DNA of 64,000 nucleotides from Dysidea avara (lineage: Eukaryota > Porifera > Demospongiae > Dictyoceratida > Dysideidae): contig NC_089275.1 of the NCBI RefSeq assembly GCF_963678975.1, positions 20,914,467 through 20,978,466 of the forward strand. The letters are read 5' to 3'. Below the pieces are notes generated by a model. It saw only the letters and a program-made list of their open reading frames with translations, was not told the DNA's origin and did not search any database. This document shows, in pieces, positions 45,998-57,034 of this stretch. The stretch's first letter is position 1. Every line of letters begins with the position of its first letter. Made by a program: the position numbers and the translations under genes.

Positions 45998-46314
45998 CAA
46001 TGGCGGATCCAGGATGGGGCATTTGGGGCAAATGCCCCCCCCCCCCCTTCAAGAAATTGCATACAAGATCGAGATACTCTAATAGAGCAGTCAATTACTC
46101 TAATAAAGCAGTCACAATGTTAATGAGGCAGTGTAGCTTACCTATGAAGCCATATGATGAAGCTATATATAGGATTGTATTTTACATAACAGACGTGATA
46201 TATTTGGTAAAGGATAACTAGGTATTATTGTTGTGACCTTTTTTTTTTTTTTTGGTCTTTAACTGTTTTTCAGCAAGGTGCCCCCCCTCTTTTCAAACTC
46301 TGGATCCGCCCCTG
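45998..46314. mobile_element. hAT-like MITE, 317 bp, 5 bp target duplication ATCAC
   Basis: The tips CAATGGCGGATCCAGG and CTGGATCCGCCCCTG, with ATCAC directly outside both (45993-45997 and 46315-46319). It carries the doubled palindromic motif at 46071-46105 and an oligo-T plus GGTCTT block. Confidence 0.85.
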
Positions 46315-46365
46315 ATCACAGCCTGCAGTATGAAATTATAAGATTAAATATTGACTATTGATGTA

Positions 46366-46570
46366 GCTATTTATTTATTTATTAAGGCTTTACAGCACAG
46401 GTGCTGAAGGTCTGTAGGACACTTGGTCCTACAGCCTGTTTAAATTAAAGTTGTTGCAGAAAGTGTGTTTGAAAAGGTGGAGAAAGGAGAAAAAATCCAT
46501 GACTGGACCTAGGCAGCAGCCATCCGATTAATGCTCGAACGCTTACAGGAGTCTGCCAGGTGGTCAGGAT
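46366..46570 (-). mobile_element. SINE-like element with (TAAA)n-type tail
   Basis: The plus strand shows TTTATTTATTTATTAA, then a body (gctttacagcacaggtgctg, ggacacttggtccta) reaching about 46570. Read leftwards, it ends in a TAAATAAATAAA tail, and GCGTTCGAGCAT resembles a worn B-box. A related body piece is at 56785-56830. Confidence 0.5.
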
Positions 46571-46789
46571 CTTTTCTCCTTGTCAATTTCATGTATATGT
46601 ATCCAAGGAACTCTAGAGAGTGACTTATTATCTCAAAGTACCCCATGTGGAACCAAATGGATATTAGTTAAGCATTATAGTATCTCACATACAGTACATA
46701 GTCAATATTTATAATGACAGCACATTTGATTTTTTTGTTATAAACCATAAGTTTCACTACTGTACACAACCAGGAAACATATGTGTGAC

Positions 46790-47036
46790 TGAATTTTGGA
46801 AAATCACTCATATTGTCGTGCACGAAATAATTAGAATTGTAATGTTTAGGGTGATGCTGTTTAGTGCAGGGTCCAGTATTAAAAATGTTTCAAAACCTTT
46901 CTTGTAATTCAAGGAATTGAAAATTCATTATAATCATTAACAAGTCATCGGATTTACACCAAGAAGCTTATTACTTAATTGTTAAATATTCTACTGGTAA
47001 AATGTGCCCTTATGTTTGATTTTCCAAAATTCGGTC
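46790..47036. mobile_element. Possible mariner-like MITE relic
   Basis: TGTGTGACTGAATTTTGGAAAATCA at the left (in parts) and its diverged reverse complement (gattttccaaaattcggtctgtca) at the right suggest TIRs about 247 bases apart, the same spacing as the MITE at 43996. The flanks do not show a clean target duplication. Confidence 0.35.
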
Positions 47037-47051
47037 TGTCATAATCATTAT

Positions 47052-47429
47052 CAGGGTCGCCCAAAGGGGGGCAACTGGGGAATTTTGCCCCTAGCCCCAG
47101 CCTGAAAGGGGGCCCAGGAGGCCCCATGAAGGATCCCTTGAATACCTGTTGAAAAGATCGATATACTCTAATAGAGCAGTCAAATCTAGATACTCTAGTA
47201 GAGCAGTCACAGTATTCTTCAGAGGAGCAGTATAGCAAGTTTATAAATAAGGAGATATGGTTGTGAGGGGTAGCTATTGTCATTGTGAGCATGTAATGAC
47301 CTTTTTTTGTTTTTTGGTCTTCAACCTACCGTTTGGGTGAAGTTGTGATTCAAAATGGAAACCTCCTTGCCTCTGGGACCCCACTTTAACTCTTTGGCCA
47401 GGGCCCCTTAATTTCTCTGGGCGGTTCTG
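47052..47429. mobile_element. hAT-like MITE, 378 bp, 5 bp target duplication ATTAT
   Basis: The ends CAGGGTCGCCCAAAG and CTCTGGGCGGTTCTG are imperfect inverted repeats. ATTAT lies directly outside both (47047-47051 and 47430-47434). Doubled motif at 47162-47208. Confidence 0.75.
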
Positions 47430-48040
47430 ATTATTATGGCTAAGCATACACTGTCTATAATCATGGCAATAATGCTTGCAGATACCAAGAAGCTATTTTA
47501 GCCACTTGTCAAATTAATGTGCATGCCCATTTGGGGGATTTCCCAAAATTTGGTTACACATGTTACGTATGGCTGAACATGCACGCACACTGTCTAGAGT
47601 CATGGCAAGGATGCTTGCAAATAACTATATATACAGCTGCAGAATATTCTAATAACTACGAATGTAGCTAATCTATATAAGGAAAATAATTATGGTTTAT
47701 GATTTTCATGTCAGTACAATCCAGCTGGTTGCAAAGTGTCATGAATTTTATTTGTAACTGATAACAGTTGTATTTCACATGTATTTGCTGTGATTGTGCA
47801 CCTGTGTGGTTAACAATTATATAAGGGTAGTACAAGAGCACATACCATAAGACAGTATTTATTTTGCCCAATTTAGTGCTAACTATATGTACGAACCTGG
47901 AGACCTTAGTATATAAACAGATGAATCTTAATAGGGTTTACTGTGTAATTTCTCACTTCTATATGCTTTATTATAATGTGGTTTAGGGATGTGGTCCTTC
48001 TATAATGATGGCCACTAAAGCAGGTTGCTCTGAGTATCCA

Positions 48041-48079
48041 CTATGTGTATTGTTTACAGTGTAAACAATATACACATAG
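48041..48079. other. Perfect palindrome
   Basis: ctatgtgtattgtttac faces gtaaacaatatacacatag with a three-base centre. The duplicate region at 16420 has only the left half, so the palindrome arose here after the duplication or was lost there. Confidence 0.65.
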
Positions 48080-48082
48080 TAG

Positions 48083-49049
48083 TGGGGTAGCTTAGCATCA
48101 AATTTTGAGGAAATTGTTACGAAGTGGATAAAAGCACCAACTTTTTCAGAAGGTTTGTTGAAGCATTTGGACCATTTTTAGAAGGGGTTCCATGCCCTCA
48201 TTATTATTGGTCACTGCTTGTAGCAAAATATCTAAATATTCTAATAGAGCAGTCAACCATAACAGATATAATTATTGCATATAATAATTATTTCCTTTAA
48301 AAGCTATAGCTAATAATTTGTTGGTAAAAACACAGTAAGAACAGCCTAACATGCTATAACAGACCTTCTATAATATTCCTGACCCCATACACCAGAATGG
48401 CATCCAAATCTGCCACAAACTTCACTGTGTAATTTTATTTCTAAAGCTACCCTATCCTCCACTCTCTGGATTGTAGCATGTTAAGAGTACAGGGGTAAGG
48501 AAAGCAGTGCAGTTGCTATGCGCAGTGTGAAGTAAGTTTAATTTTTGACCTGTTTGCCCTTAAACTTGCAAGGACCATGAAAGTCTCATGGTAGCACAGC
48601 ATAGTGAAAATATTGTAATAGTTTACATCTTTGGTGTACTTCCAACTAACATTTATATGCAACATAATTATGTTGATGATCTAGAAACCTATCATGCTGT
48701 GGATGTCTTTTTTGAGTTTTTATAAGTATGTTCAACTACTGCATGTCATGGATAATGCTGTAACTGATTACAACCTCTTGGAGTTGGTCACCCTGTTATG
48801 ACTACACAAATGCAATCTTAAAACTAGATGAAACAATAAGAGTGTCCAAGTATAAAAGGAAACTCAAGATTCAAAAAGGTGAACACTTTGAAACATAATT
48901 ATACAGTGAATGTAAAACAGAAAACAGATTGAATTGTCCACGTGGTTACTTCAGAGCTTATGATCCTCCATGCAAACTATAGTTTACTACTAAACATTGT
49001 ATCACAACTAAAGTGGTGCATAGTGACTCTGTGGCTAAAAATGCCACAT
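48083..49049. other. Intergenic, nothing firm recognised
   Basis: One motif copy lies at 48236-48256. No domain, RNA gene or element end was identified. Confidence 0.4.
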
Positions 49050-49349
49050 CAAGGGCGGTGGAGGAGGCCAAAGAGTGAGGGGGCCAGGCCAGCTATAAGT
49101 TGAAGACCAAAAAAAAATGGTCACAACTTGCTGACAATAGCTGCTGAGCTCTCCACCAATTACATCTCCTTATTCATACGTAGCTAAGTAATTTGCTACA
49201 CTGCTTTTCTGAATACTGTGACTGCTCTGTTGGAGTATCCAGATCCTGACTGTTCTATTAGAGTATCTCGATCTTTTCTTGCAAACAGTGTCCCAAAAAA
49301 GTGGGGGGGAGCCATGGCCTTCCTGGCCTCCCCGTCTCCACCGCCCATG
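49050..49349. mobile_element. hAT-type MITE, 300 bp, 8 bp target duplication TGCCACAT
   Basis: The ends CAAGGGCGGTGGAGG and CTCCACCGCCCATG, with TGCCACAT directly outside both (49042-49049 and 49350-49357). Doubled motif in reverse orientation at 49223-49273. Confidence 0.85.
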
Positions 49350-49504
49350 TGCCACATAGTAATAATACAGCATGCAGATATGCATACCCAGGAAATTTTT
49401 GTAGACCAAATGCTTGAAATGCCATAGTCAACTTATTGTAGTATAGTGTGTGTCTTATGAGCTATAGCCACTTGTGGCTCAAACATTGATATAGACTATT
49501 ATTT

Positions 49505-50290
49505 TATTTTATTTACCTATACTGTACAACTTCAGAAATGAAGAAAAATGTACAGACAAATCACAAAAAAATAAATAATAATTCAATACAATAAGTAAAT
49601 TATAATTTAATTATAGATTTAAATACTTCAAGTGAATTAGAGTCCTTAGCTAGGTTAGGTAAATCATTCCAAAGTGAAATTGTTGCTGGAAAAAACGAGG
49701 ACTGATATGAGGTCTTTGATGCTTGCAATGATAGGAGGTTAAAAGGATGATAATTTCTTGTACTGGAATATGTTGCAAAGTTAGTATACAAATCAAATGG
49801 GATATCAATTTCATTGTGGATAATTTTGTACATCATGGATAATCTTAATTTTAATCGTCTGCTTTCAAGTGATTCCCAGTCCAGCTGGTCCATAAGGTTA
49901 GTTACGCTAACAGTAGGGTCACGTGTGTATGTATTGGTCACAAACCGGGCTGCTCTTCGTTGTATCTGCTCTAACCGGGATATTAAGGTAGACTGCCAGG
50001 GTGCCCACACTGTTGCAGCATATTCGAGTTGGGAACGAATAAATACGGTGTATGCTAATTTCTTAGCATGGATTGAGGCACATGAGATATTACGTTTGAG
50101 AAATCCCAATGTTTTGTTGGCTTTAGCTGTTATGTAGTTGACATGCATGTTCCATTTTAGGTCTGATTGGATGATGACACCTAAGTACTTGCAACTGTCA
50201 ACTTGGGACAAGGGAGAGTTATCCATGTAATAGGTTCTTGAGATAGTTTGCTTAGGTGCTGGTGGTAAAATATTGAGGCAATTTCAAAAA
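49505..50290 (-). mobile_element. LINE 3' fragment: reverse transcriptase C-terminal region and tail
   Basis: The leftward open frame 50226-49600 reads MDNSPLSQVDSCKYLGVII, LKWNMHVNYITAKANKTLGFLKRNI, FIRSQLEYAATVWAPW, EQIQRRAARFVTNTYT, a LDWESLESRR block and SFFPATISLWNDLP. This is the conserved region downstream of the RT active site in CR1/L2/jockey-like LINEs. The frame is uninterrupted for 208 codons. The 3' region ends in an AAATAAAATAAAATAA tail at about 49500-49515 (read on the minus strand). The 5' part, including the catalytic box, is missing. It is a different lineage from the copy at 8405. Confidence 0.85.
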
Positions 50291-50446
50291 GAAGACCTAT
50301 GTTGCAGTATTTGAACCTAACCTTTTGCTCTAGAGGGAAAAAAAAGGTAAGAATGTGTGTTTGGTGGCAAGTGTAGTTATAGTAGCCATCCAAGAAAGCT
50401 GTCTAGATTCTAGACAATTATTATACATCTTTCTCAGCTCCTATTG

Positions 50447-50594
50447 AAGTTTCCAGCAATGTGAAAGATTTAGTATTGTCTTTATGATGAGCTAGTTTAA
50501 ATTTGCAAAGGTAGGTGTTCAGCAAATTGCTGATACCCTTGCATCTTTAAGCTAGCTTGTCATAAAGACAACACTATCACATTGGTAGAAACTT
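50447..50594. repeat. Foldback, about 148 bp
   Basis: The arms aatgtgaaagatttagtattgtc... and ...gacaacactatcacatt pair over about 65 bases with a few bulges, with caaattgctg near the apex. It resembles a small MITE or a long hairpin precursor. Confidence 0.6.
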
Positions 50595-50898
50595 TAAAAG
50601 GTGCTGGGAAAGATGCATGAAACCTAATTATGTGTAGGGTGAAAATTAAATGGCCATATATTTAGTCCCAGTATACATTTATGGTATAGCGGCGTAGCCC
50701 CCAAAATTGGGGCCTATTTTATTCCACGGACTGGACTGGACTGAGCTGGAAACAGCTTTTGAACAATAATCCAGGAATTATCCATCTCTTGCAACACTAG
50801 AGACACCACTATCGAGCTACAACTGCTGCTGCTGCTGGCTCTTCCTTACAAGTTATGACACTATAGCGCATACACTAATTAATTAATACACTTACGAT

Positions 50899-51239
50899 CA
50901 GCGGCGGAGGAAGTAGTTGATATGAGGGGGGGCTGGGATGACCCAGACTTATTTCTATAGTTTGGTAAGGTGAGACCAAAAAAAAAAAAAAAAAAAAAAA
51001 AAGGTCGCAACCAGCTGACAAGAGCTTTTCACCTCACCAGCTACCATTTCTAGCTGATAAACTACATAAAAATCCTTCATAGCTCGCTACACACTGACTA
51101 CTTTATTAGAGTGACTGCTCTATTAGAGTATCTCGATCTTTATCACGGTTTTCAGCCCCACTCCAAGAAAAATAATTTCGGTGTGATATCATTCTGAGGG
51201 GGGGCTTTAGCCCCCTATCCCCCCCTTTCCGCGCCTATG
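50899..51239. mobile_element. hAT-type MITE, 341 bp, 8 bp target duplication CTTACGAT
   Basis: It starts CAGCGGCGGAGGAAGTAG and ends CTTTCCGCGCCTATG. CTTACGAT lies directly outside both (50891-50898 and 51240-51247). The other arm of palindrome A (about 51985) carries a single uninterrupted copy of the target. A poly-A tract and the motif (reverse) are inside. Confidence 0.9.
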
Positions 51240-51372
51240 CTTACGATACGTGCCGTACTAGCAGTGATTACAGTGTGATAGAGGCTATTCTTGTAGCGTA
51301 GATGTTTTCCTTTGTTGCTTTAGCACTAGTGTTAACAGATGAGCTAGTAATTATTCTTAGCAGGTACTGAAC

Positions 51373-51820
51373 TAGTCTCGCGTGGCCAGACCGCTTTTTT
51401 CCGTATAGCTATTGGGTGGGGAAAAAAGGGTCTGGTGCAACTCCAATAGCTGTTTACTTCTGAGCCGTCCCCACATTCCGGGGACGCTAATTGAATAACA
51501 TTGGTCACAAAGGAAGTGCCATGATAAAACTATGAAGTATTCCTGCACTCCTGCTCCGGTTGTGAGTCTTGTTACACGATGAGGATTAACTTTCAAGACG
51601 CTATAAAAGAGACATCGGAGCAAATTAAGATTTGTTTAAAGGATAAACAGATCTCTAGTTAACTTACTGACGTCATGGCACCTCCTTTGTGACCAATGTT
51701 ATTCAATTAGCGTCCCCGGAATGTGGGGACGGCTCAGAAGTAAACAGCTATTGGAGTTGCACCAGACCCTTTTTTCCCCACCCAATATACGGAAAAAAGC
51801 GGTCTGGCCACGCGAGACTA
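51373..51820. mobile_element. MULE-type MITE, 448 bp, 9 bp target duplication GTACTGAAC
   Basis: The ends TAGTCTCGCGTGGCCAGACC and its reverse complement extend into TIRs of about 140 bases with very few differences. GTACTGAAC lies directly outside both (51364-51372 and 51821-51829). Long TIRs and a 9 bp duplication are the marks of the Mutator superfamily. Confidence 0.9.
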
Positions 51821-52189
51821 GTACTGAACTAGGTGGCATCACCAGGCAAGGTGATGGCCGGGGCTATGCAAATAATCTGGCTCATCACTACAACCCCAAC
51901 GCTAGTGTTAAGTACTGAAGCAACAAAGGAAAACATGTACGCTACAACAATAGCCTCTGTCACGCTTTATCACTGCGAGTACACATGTATCGTAAGTGTA
52001 TTCTAATTGATTAGTGCATACACTAGTGTCATAACTTGTAAGGAAGAGCAGTACCAGCAGTTATAGCTCGATAGTGGTGCCTCCAGTGTTGCGAGAGATG
52101 GATAATGCCTGGATTATTGTTTAAAAGGTGTTTCCACAGTTCAGTCCACGAGTCCAGTCCAGTCCAGTCCGTGGAATAAAGTAGGCCCA

Positions 52190-52862
52190 AAATTGGCAAT
52201 ATTCTGCACTTTTTCATAAAGCCATGCAACTTTCCACATAAATAGTACTCATGTATTTTTAGATATAGTGCCATAGCTGATTTGACCTTTGGTGACCTTT
52301 ACAGCCATTTTTGTACAGAAAATTGATCATTTTTGTCTTTAACTCCCTGAGGCAGTAATTAACTTGTTAAAACATGGTTCCAAACAAAAGATCTTGCTGA
52401 TAGAAACAACTTGGTTTTTATGTGAAGTCAATAGGTGATTTCATTACAAAGTTATGATCATTTTTATTAGCTACAAAATTTGATACCTGTATATTTACCT
52501 GCCCTCAAAGTGTGAATTACCTGTGGGAAGATAATTATGCATAAATTTATCAAATTTTGCAGGTAATAAAAATGATCATGACTTTGTAATGAAATCACCT
52601 ATTGACTTCAAATAAAAACCAAATTGTTTCTATCAACAAGATCTTTTGTTTGGTACCATGCTTTAACAAGATAATTACTACCTCAGGGAGTTAAAGACAA
52701 AAATGATCAATTTTCTGTACAAAAATGGCTGTAGAGGTCACCAAAGATCAAATCAGCGATGGCACTATATCTAAAATATATATATATGTTGAGGAGTACT
52801 ATTTATGTGGAAAGTTTCATGGCTTTATGAAAAAGTGCACGATTTTTTGGCTGTGCCGCTAT
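52190..52862. repeat. Palindrome B, arms of about 300 bp
   Basis: From gcactttttcataaagccatg at the left to its reverse complement at about 52820-52845, the arms pair with roughly 90 percent agreement by eye around a centre at about 52520-52540. A TA microsatellite (about 52778-52789) is present in the right arm only. Confidence 0.8.
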
Positions 52863-52865
52863 ACT

Positions 52866-54053
52866 ATTATGGTATATCATATCATTTAGTTTTCCTATTT
52901 TAATTGAATTATGCCTGTATTTGGCATTCCACAAACTTGTCAACTGAATCAGTAAATGTTACTGTAAGTTAACTTTTACATGGAACTTTTACATGTGATG
53001 GTCATAAAACCTTTCTGTTTAGAGTTTTGGAATGCTTATTAAATTCTCTTTCAAATGATATATAATTCATTATAATTACTCAAAGGAAAAGGCCAAACCA
53101 CAAAAATGTGACATTTTCCTTTGATCTTACTTTTTTCAAAAAAGGATATTTCAATTACTTTCATTTTTTGTTCAAATATTCTTCTGATACTCTCCTTTCA
53201 TGACAGTAAGTATGAAGTTGGGATGGCAAGTATATCATGACTTATGACTACATATGTAATTTTACGTACTACCGGGGGTATAAGTATGAACACTACTATA
53301 ACAATATAAACTTTACAATTAAATTATAGTATGGAATCTCATCAGAATGTGGTCAAGTTGTAATACACATACAGTTGGAGGCATAGTATAGAAGTGTCAT
53401 CAGGTGATTAAACAGAAACATCAATACTTACCATTGCTTAAGCCACACCAATATCCCCCATTGTTATGTATATCAATACAGTTATGGTAACAACATGATT
53501 TTGGTGCAAACACCATCAAGAGTCCATAATAGAGATTTTATGAACTCCTGATGTCATTTAGTGGGAGGGTTTGATAGCAATTGATACTGTAAGTTTTGTG
53601 AGAGAAAGTTTGACAAAATTGTGGAAACTTCACAATTAAATAGAGGGTTTTAATTTGGTACAGTGAACTGTACTATAGAAAGGCCACCGTATAATGGCCA
53701 ATTATAAATTTCCAAATGAGATATCTATACACTAATTCACCTGTCAAAAACAGCCATCTGCCTGAAGGTGACCAGCCTGAAGTTTTGACCAGTATAGCTA
53801 CCACATTGTGCTTAAGTTAAGCTTGTTTTCACACAACTGCACAAAATGCTACACATTCAATCACAAACAATCTGATTCTTAAAATTTCTTAAACTTCACA
53901 ACCGATCTTAAAGCATATTAGTTCAGCTTTTGACAGCCCAGCATATTTTTTGACACCTTTATGTGCAACCATCAAAAATTCCCACAAAGCTATAGCTAAA
54001 ACTAGATTTGCTATTTGCAAGAGCCTATATAGCTATTTCTAAACAATTAAGGT
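52866..54053. other. Intergenic, contains a repeat shared with 20095-20260
   Basis: Bases 53800-53975 align with 20095-20260 in the same orientation. Nothing else was recognised. Confidence 0.45.
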
Positions 54054-54331
54054 CAGTGGCGGAGGAAGTAGTTGATATGAGGGGGGGGAGGTCACAGCCA
54101 GCTGACAATAGCTGCCCACCTCACCAACTATGCATTTATAACTGATAAATCCTTACATAGCTCGCTACATAGAGTATCTCGATCTTTATCACGGTTTTCA
54201 GCCCCACTCCAAGAAAGATAATTTCGGTATACATATCATTCTGAGGGGGGGATGCCCCCCCTCAGCAGGCCGGGGGAGGGGGGGCTCCAGCCCCCTAGCC
54301 CACCCCCCCCCCATCCTTTCCACCGCCTATG
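54054..54331. mobile_element. hAT-type MITE, 278 bp, 8 bp target duplication ATTAAGGT
   Basis: It starts CAGTGGCGGAGGAAGTAG and ends TTTCCACCGCCTATG. ATTAAGGT lies directly outside both (54046-54053 and 54332-54339). It is the same family as 50899 but shorter inside, and only half of the motif remains (agagtatctcgatctt, 54174). Confidence 0.9.
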
Positions 54332-54728
54332 ATTAAGGTTGCTTTCAAATTCCACCATCAAAATGTCCTGAAATTAATTAATCTCATGCAGAAAGTATAA
54401 ATATTCTGTAGAGTATAATTTTATTTTTTGGGATTGAGGGAGATACTTTCAGATATGTCTCATTGTGTGGTGGTATCACACAATTATAGCCCCTACAAAG
54501 TGTCTTACACAAATTGATTATATCAACATATACACTATCAGTACTTAGAGCAAGTCAACCATTTCGTGTTAGAAAAAGGGCATATCCATGATGCATCCCC
54601 ATACAACTCTAGATCCCAGACCCAGTGGTGACTTGTAACAGTCTACGTATGTGCCAAGGGAGCCACAACTACTGGGATCTGACTGCATTCAACCTGCATT
54701 TAAACATTGTTCTATAATTTTAATACAC

Positions 54729-54772
54729 AGGGGCATAGCTACAATGTAGGCAGGTAACTGCCTCACCAAACA
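54729..54772. mobile_element. Solo left tip of the 21183 family
   Basis: CAGGGGCATAGCTACAATGTAGGCA...CTGCCTC matches the beginning of the element at 21183. No right end was found nearby. Confidence 0.4.
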
Positions 54773-54935
54773 TTGGTGATTGAACTCATAACCATGCTCG
54801 CTTTTGCCTGTACGGGATTAACAGGAACATGTGTTCCTAGTTCCATGAATGCTACTATTGCCAACCATAACTAATCTTCACTATACATATGGTACCTTCC
54901 AGTGTGATTTTCAGTCCAGTATAAGGATCAATGAG

Positions 54936-55283
54936 CTACAATGAGGACAGCAAATGTGTCACTGTTGGTTTGTCTGGTCCATCAGTCCACATCATAAAAA
55001 TATTACACTTATTTTCTAGCTCATCTACTTTGTACGTAATAAACAGAGGGTAATTTTCTATGCTTTTATGAAGATTAGAAATGCTGACACGTACATTTGT
55101 ATTATAAATGTATCCAGCCAGAATTTTCAAGCCCTTGGATAAGTGAAAGCAATGCACATTCCAGCTGACAGAAGTATTTAAAAATATATAATTATTTTTC
55201 CAAGCACACACCTTAGCTAACCACACATCTTTATGGTCACAATAATGACAATTATAATGTGACCAGCTAAAATATTCTGGCAT
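54936..55283 (-). other. Open frame of 115 codons in a duplicated segment
   Basis: The leftward frame starts MPEYFSWSHYNCHYCDHKDV and ends PDKPTVTHLLSSL. Its damaged partner at 33700-34090 lies directly upstream of the B-box fragment, and the flank 54785-54930 also matches the area around that fragment (33596-33760). The piece may therefore be part of a TRIM-like gene or its 5' region. No domain is recognised; Cys/His pairs near the start (CHYCDHKD) hint at a zinc site, but this is weak. Confidence 0.3.
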
Positions 55284-56639
55284 TTAATATCACCATTCGA
55301 TCAGTAGACAAAGGGGTGATGGGTTACCTTGACTATATGAGTGAATCAAAAAGTACCAAATCAATAACAACTTTATATAACAGTCTAATGGATACATCCA
55401 CCAAAAATGTTTAAATTCTAGGCATGGTATGTAACTCAGGCAACCCACTTGAAAGCAGAGACAACCTAAGAACTATATGCTAACAGTTAACCCCCACCAC
55501 AAGTAGCTAGCATGTTGTTACCAATGCAAAACCAAGACCAAGGTGTTAATAACTTATTAGTGCAGGTGAGCTATTTAGCCACCACTATACTACACTGGAG
55601 GTCAATGATAAATTGTGCAGACAAAGAAGTGAAGCACTTTATCACACATACTGGATTCTGTTCTCAGCATAGCTACATTTATCATCCATATTTCAATAAT
55701 TGTTACTATTAAGCAATAGATATGACGTTCATCACTTCCATTTCCTGTACTCTTGGCAGAAACTGTTGTATAGATAATCTGCTATGGTGTAACAACGATT
55801 TCTTCTTTTATGAGGTACACTTTATATACTCTACACATTTTACTGAAGCTATAGACTTAGCCTTACTACTGCCTGAGGAAGTTATTTTGGAGATTAATAA
55901 CTGTGGCAGTTTGTGTAGTTGTAGTTATCAACAGTAGCAGAGTGGCCATAGTATTTCAGGATGCAAATTACGTGACTTATGATGGTTATTTTATTGCAGT
56001 AGAAACTATCTATAGTGACACCATTCATGTTCTACATTAGTATAACTTTTTACTTATAGTTGAAATAGTGGTGTTCATCTTTCACTCCTAATTGTCCTTT
56101 TTAGAAATAATAGTTTTACAGAGACCACAAACAGCAACAAATATATGAAAGACATGATTAGAATTCTAATAGTTTTGGTATCTTCAAGTGTACTGTCCAT
56201 GATTGTATCCTATGCAGTAGCTGCAGCATTCATTCCAGACTATCACTTTACTATGGCACTTCTGTTATGATGTGAAAGATGTGTTAATTGTTAATTTGTA
56301 GTCGAGTGCCACACTCAGTCTCCTCCAGGAGGAATGGATTGTCTTCTTAAGGTATACATATAAGATACTATCATACAGGCCAGGGTGGTATAGTATAGTA
56401 TAGGGATCATAAAGGTATGTGCACTTCTGCTACAAATATCACCCAAAATGCGACCAAATTTTAGAGATATCTGCACATTTTCCAAAATTCCATTTTATTG
56501 GATCTTTTTTGTCTATAGAGACAGAGAAATGGACTGTCTAAGTTTCAGCTTCAAAAAAGCTAAACAGTGTGGGAAATACAGCACAGCTGCAGCCCTTGAA
56601 TTACTTATAACCTAACGAACAGATATTGGAGACTTTAAA
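55284..56639. other. Intergenic, nothing firm recognised
   Basis: AT-rich sequence; the short frames here have no domain. A block at 56301-56345 (gagtgccacactcagtct, tccaggaggaatgg) is repeated at 56722-56765. Confidence 0.4.
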
Positions 56640-56830
56640 CCAGCTATGTAATAAGGTGAAACAAAGAAAGGGAGAATCCCTCCAACCATAGGATTCGAAC
56701 TGCAAGCCATCCAATGTCTATTTGAGTGCCACACTCAGTCTACTCCAGGAGGGATGGATTTTCTTTCTCTAAACCTAATTATTATTAGAGCTTTACAGTG
56801 ACCAGCACAGAAGGTCTACAGCAATTTGGG
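56640..56830 (-). mobile_element. SINE-like element with a B-box
   Basis: Read leftwards, GCAGTTCGAATCC at about 56694-56706 is a good RNA polymerase III B-box. It is preceded by a tRNA-like stretch (gtggcactcaaatagacattgg), and a body piece at 56785-56830 is shared with 46385-46435. The boundaries are uncertain. Confidence 0.4.
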
Positions 56831-57034
56831 CTGCAATTACCTAACCTAATAAACAGATATTGGAGACACTTTGTAATAAGTATAGGGGCATTAGTAAAAC
56901 CACAGCAAACAAATGCTTTAAGGTTGTGCACTAAACACTTGCATAATGGTTGCAATCAGTTCATTGTTACATCAATAGGATAAATCTGATAATGTAAGTT
57001 AACCCTGTGCCTTGTTGTTCAATTAAAGCAGTGC

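Larger units (their letters stand above)
45596..48060. repeat. Expanded duplicate of 15560-16450 (TRAF copy 2 downstream flank)
   Basis: Blocks at 45600-45990, 46320-46365, about 46705-46770 and 47950-48060 align in order with 15562-15945, 16045-16095, 16130-16175 and 16325-16440. The gaps are filled by elements present only here (45998, 46366, 46790, 47052). Confidence 0.7.
50685..52865. mobile_element. Compound palindromic element with nested insertions
   Basis: The outer tips TATAGCGGC (50687) and GCCGCTATA (about 52854) are inverted. Inside are two large inverted repeats side by side. Palindrome A has arms of about 300-360 bases (about 50700-51363, not counting the hAT insert, and 51830-52188). 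Palindrome B has arms of about 300 bases (52190-52862). A MULE-type MITE sits at the centre of A and a hAT MITE in its left arm. No gene is present. Confidence 0.65.

Noticed and set aside
54936-55283. Zinc-finger gene
   Set aside because: One CxxC-like pair is not enough; the copy at 33700 is broken and no further domain is seen.
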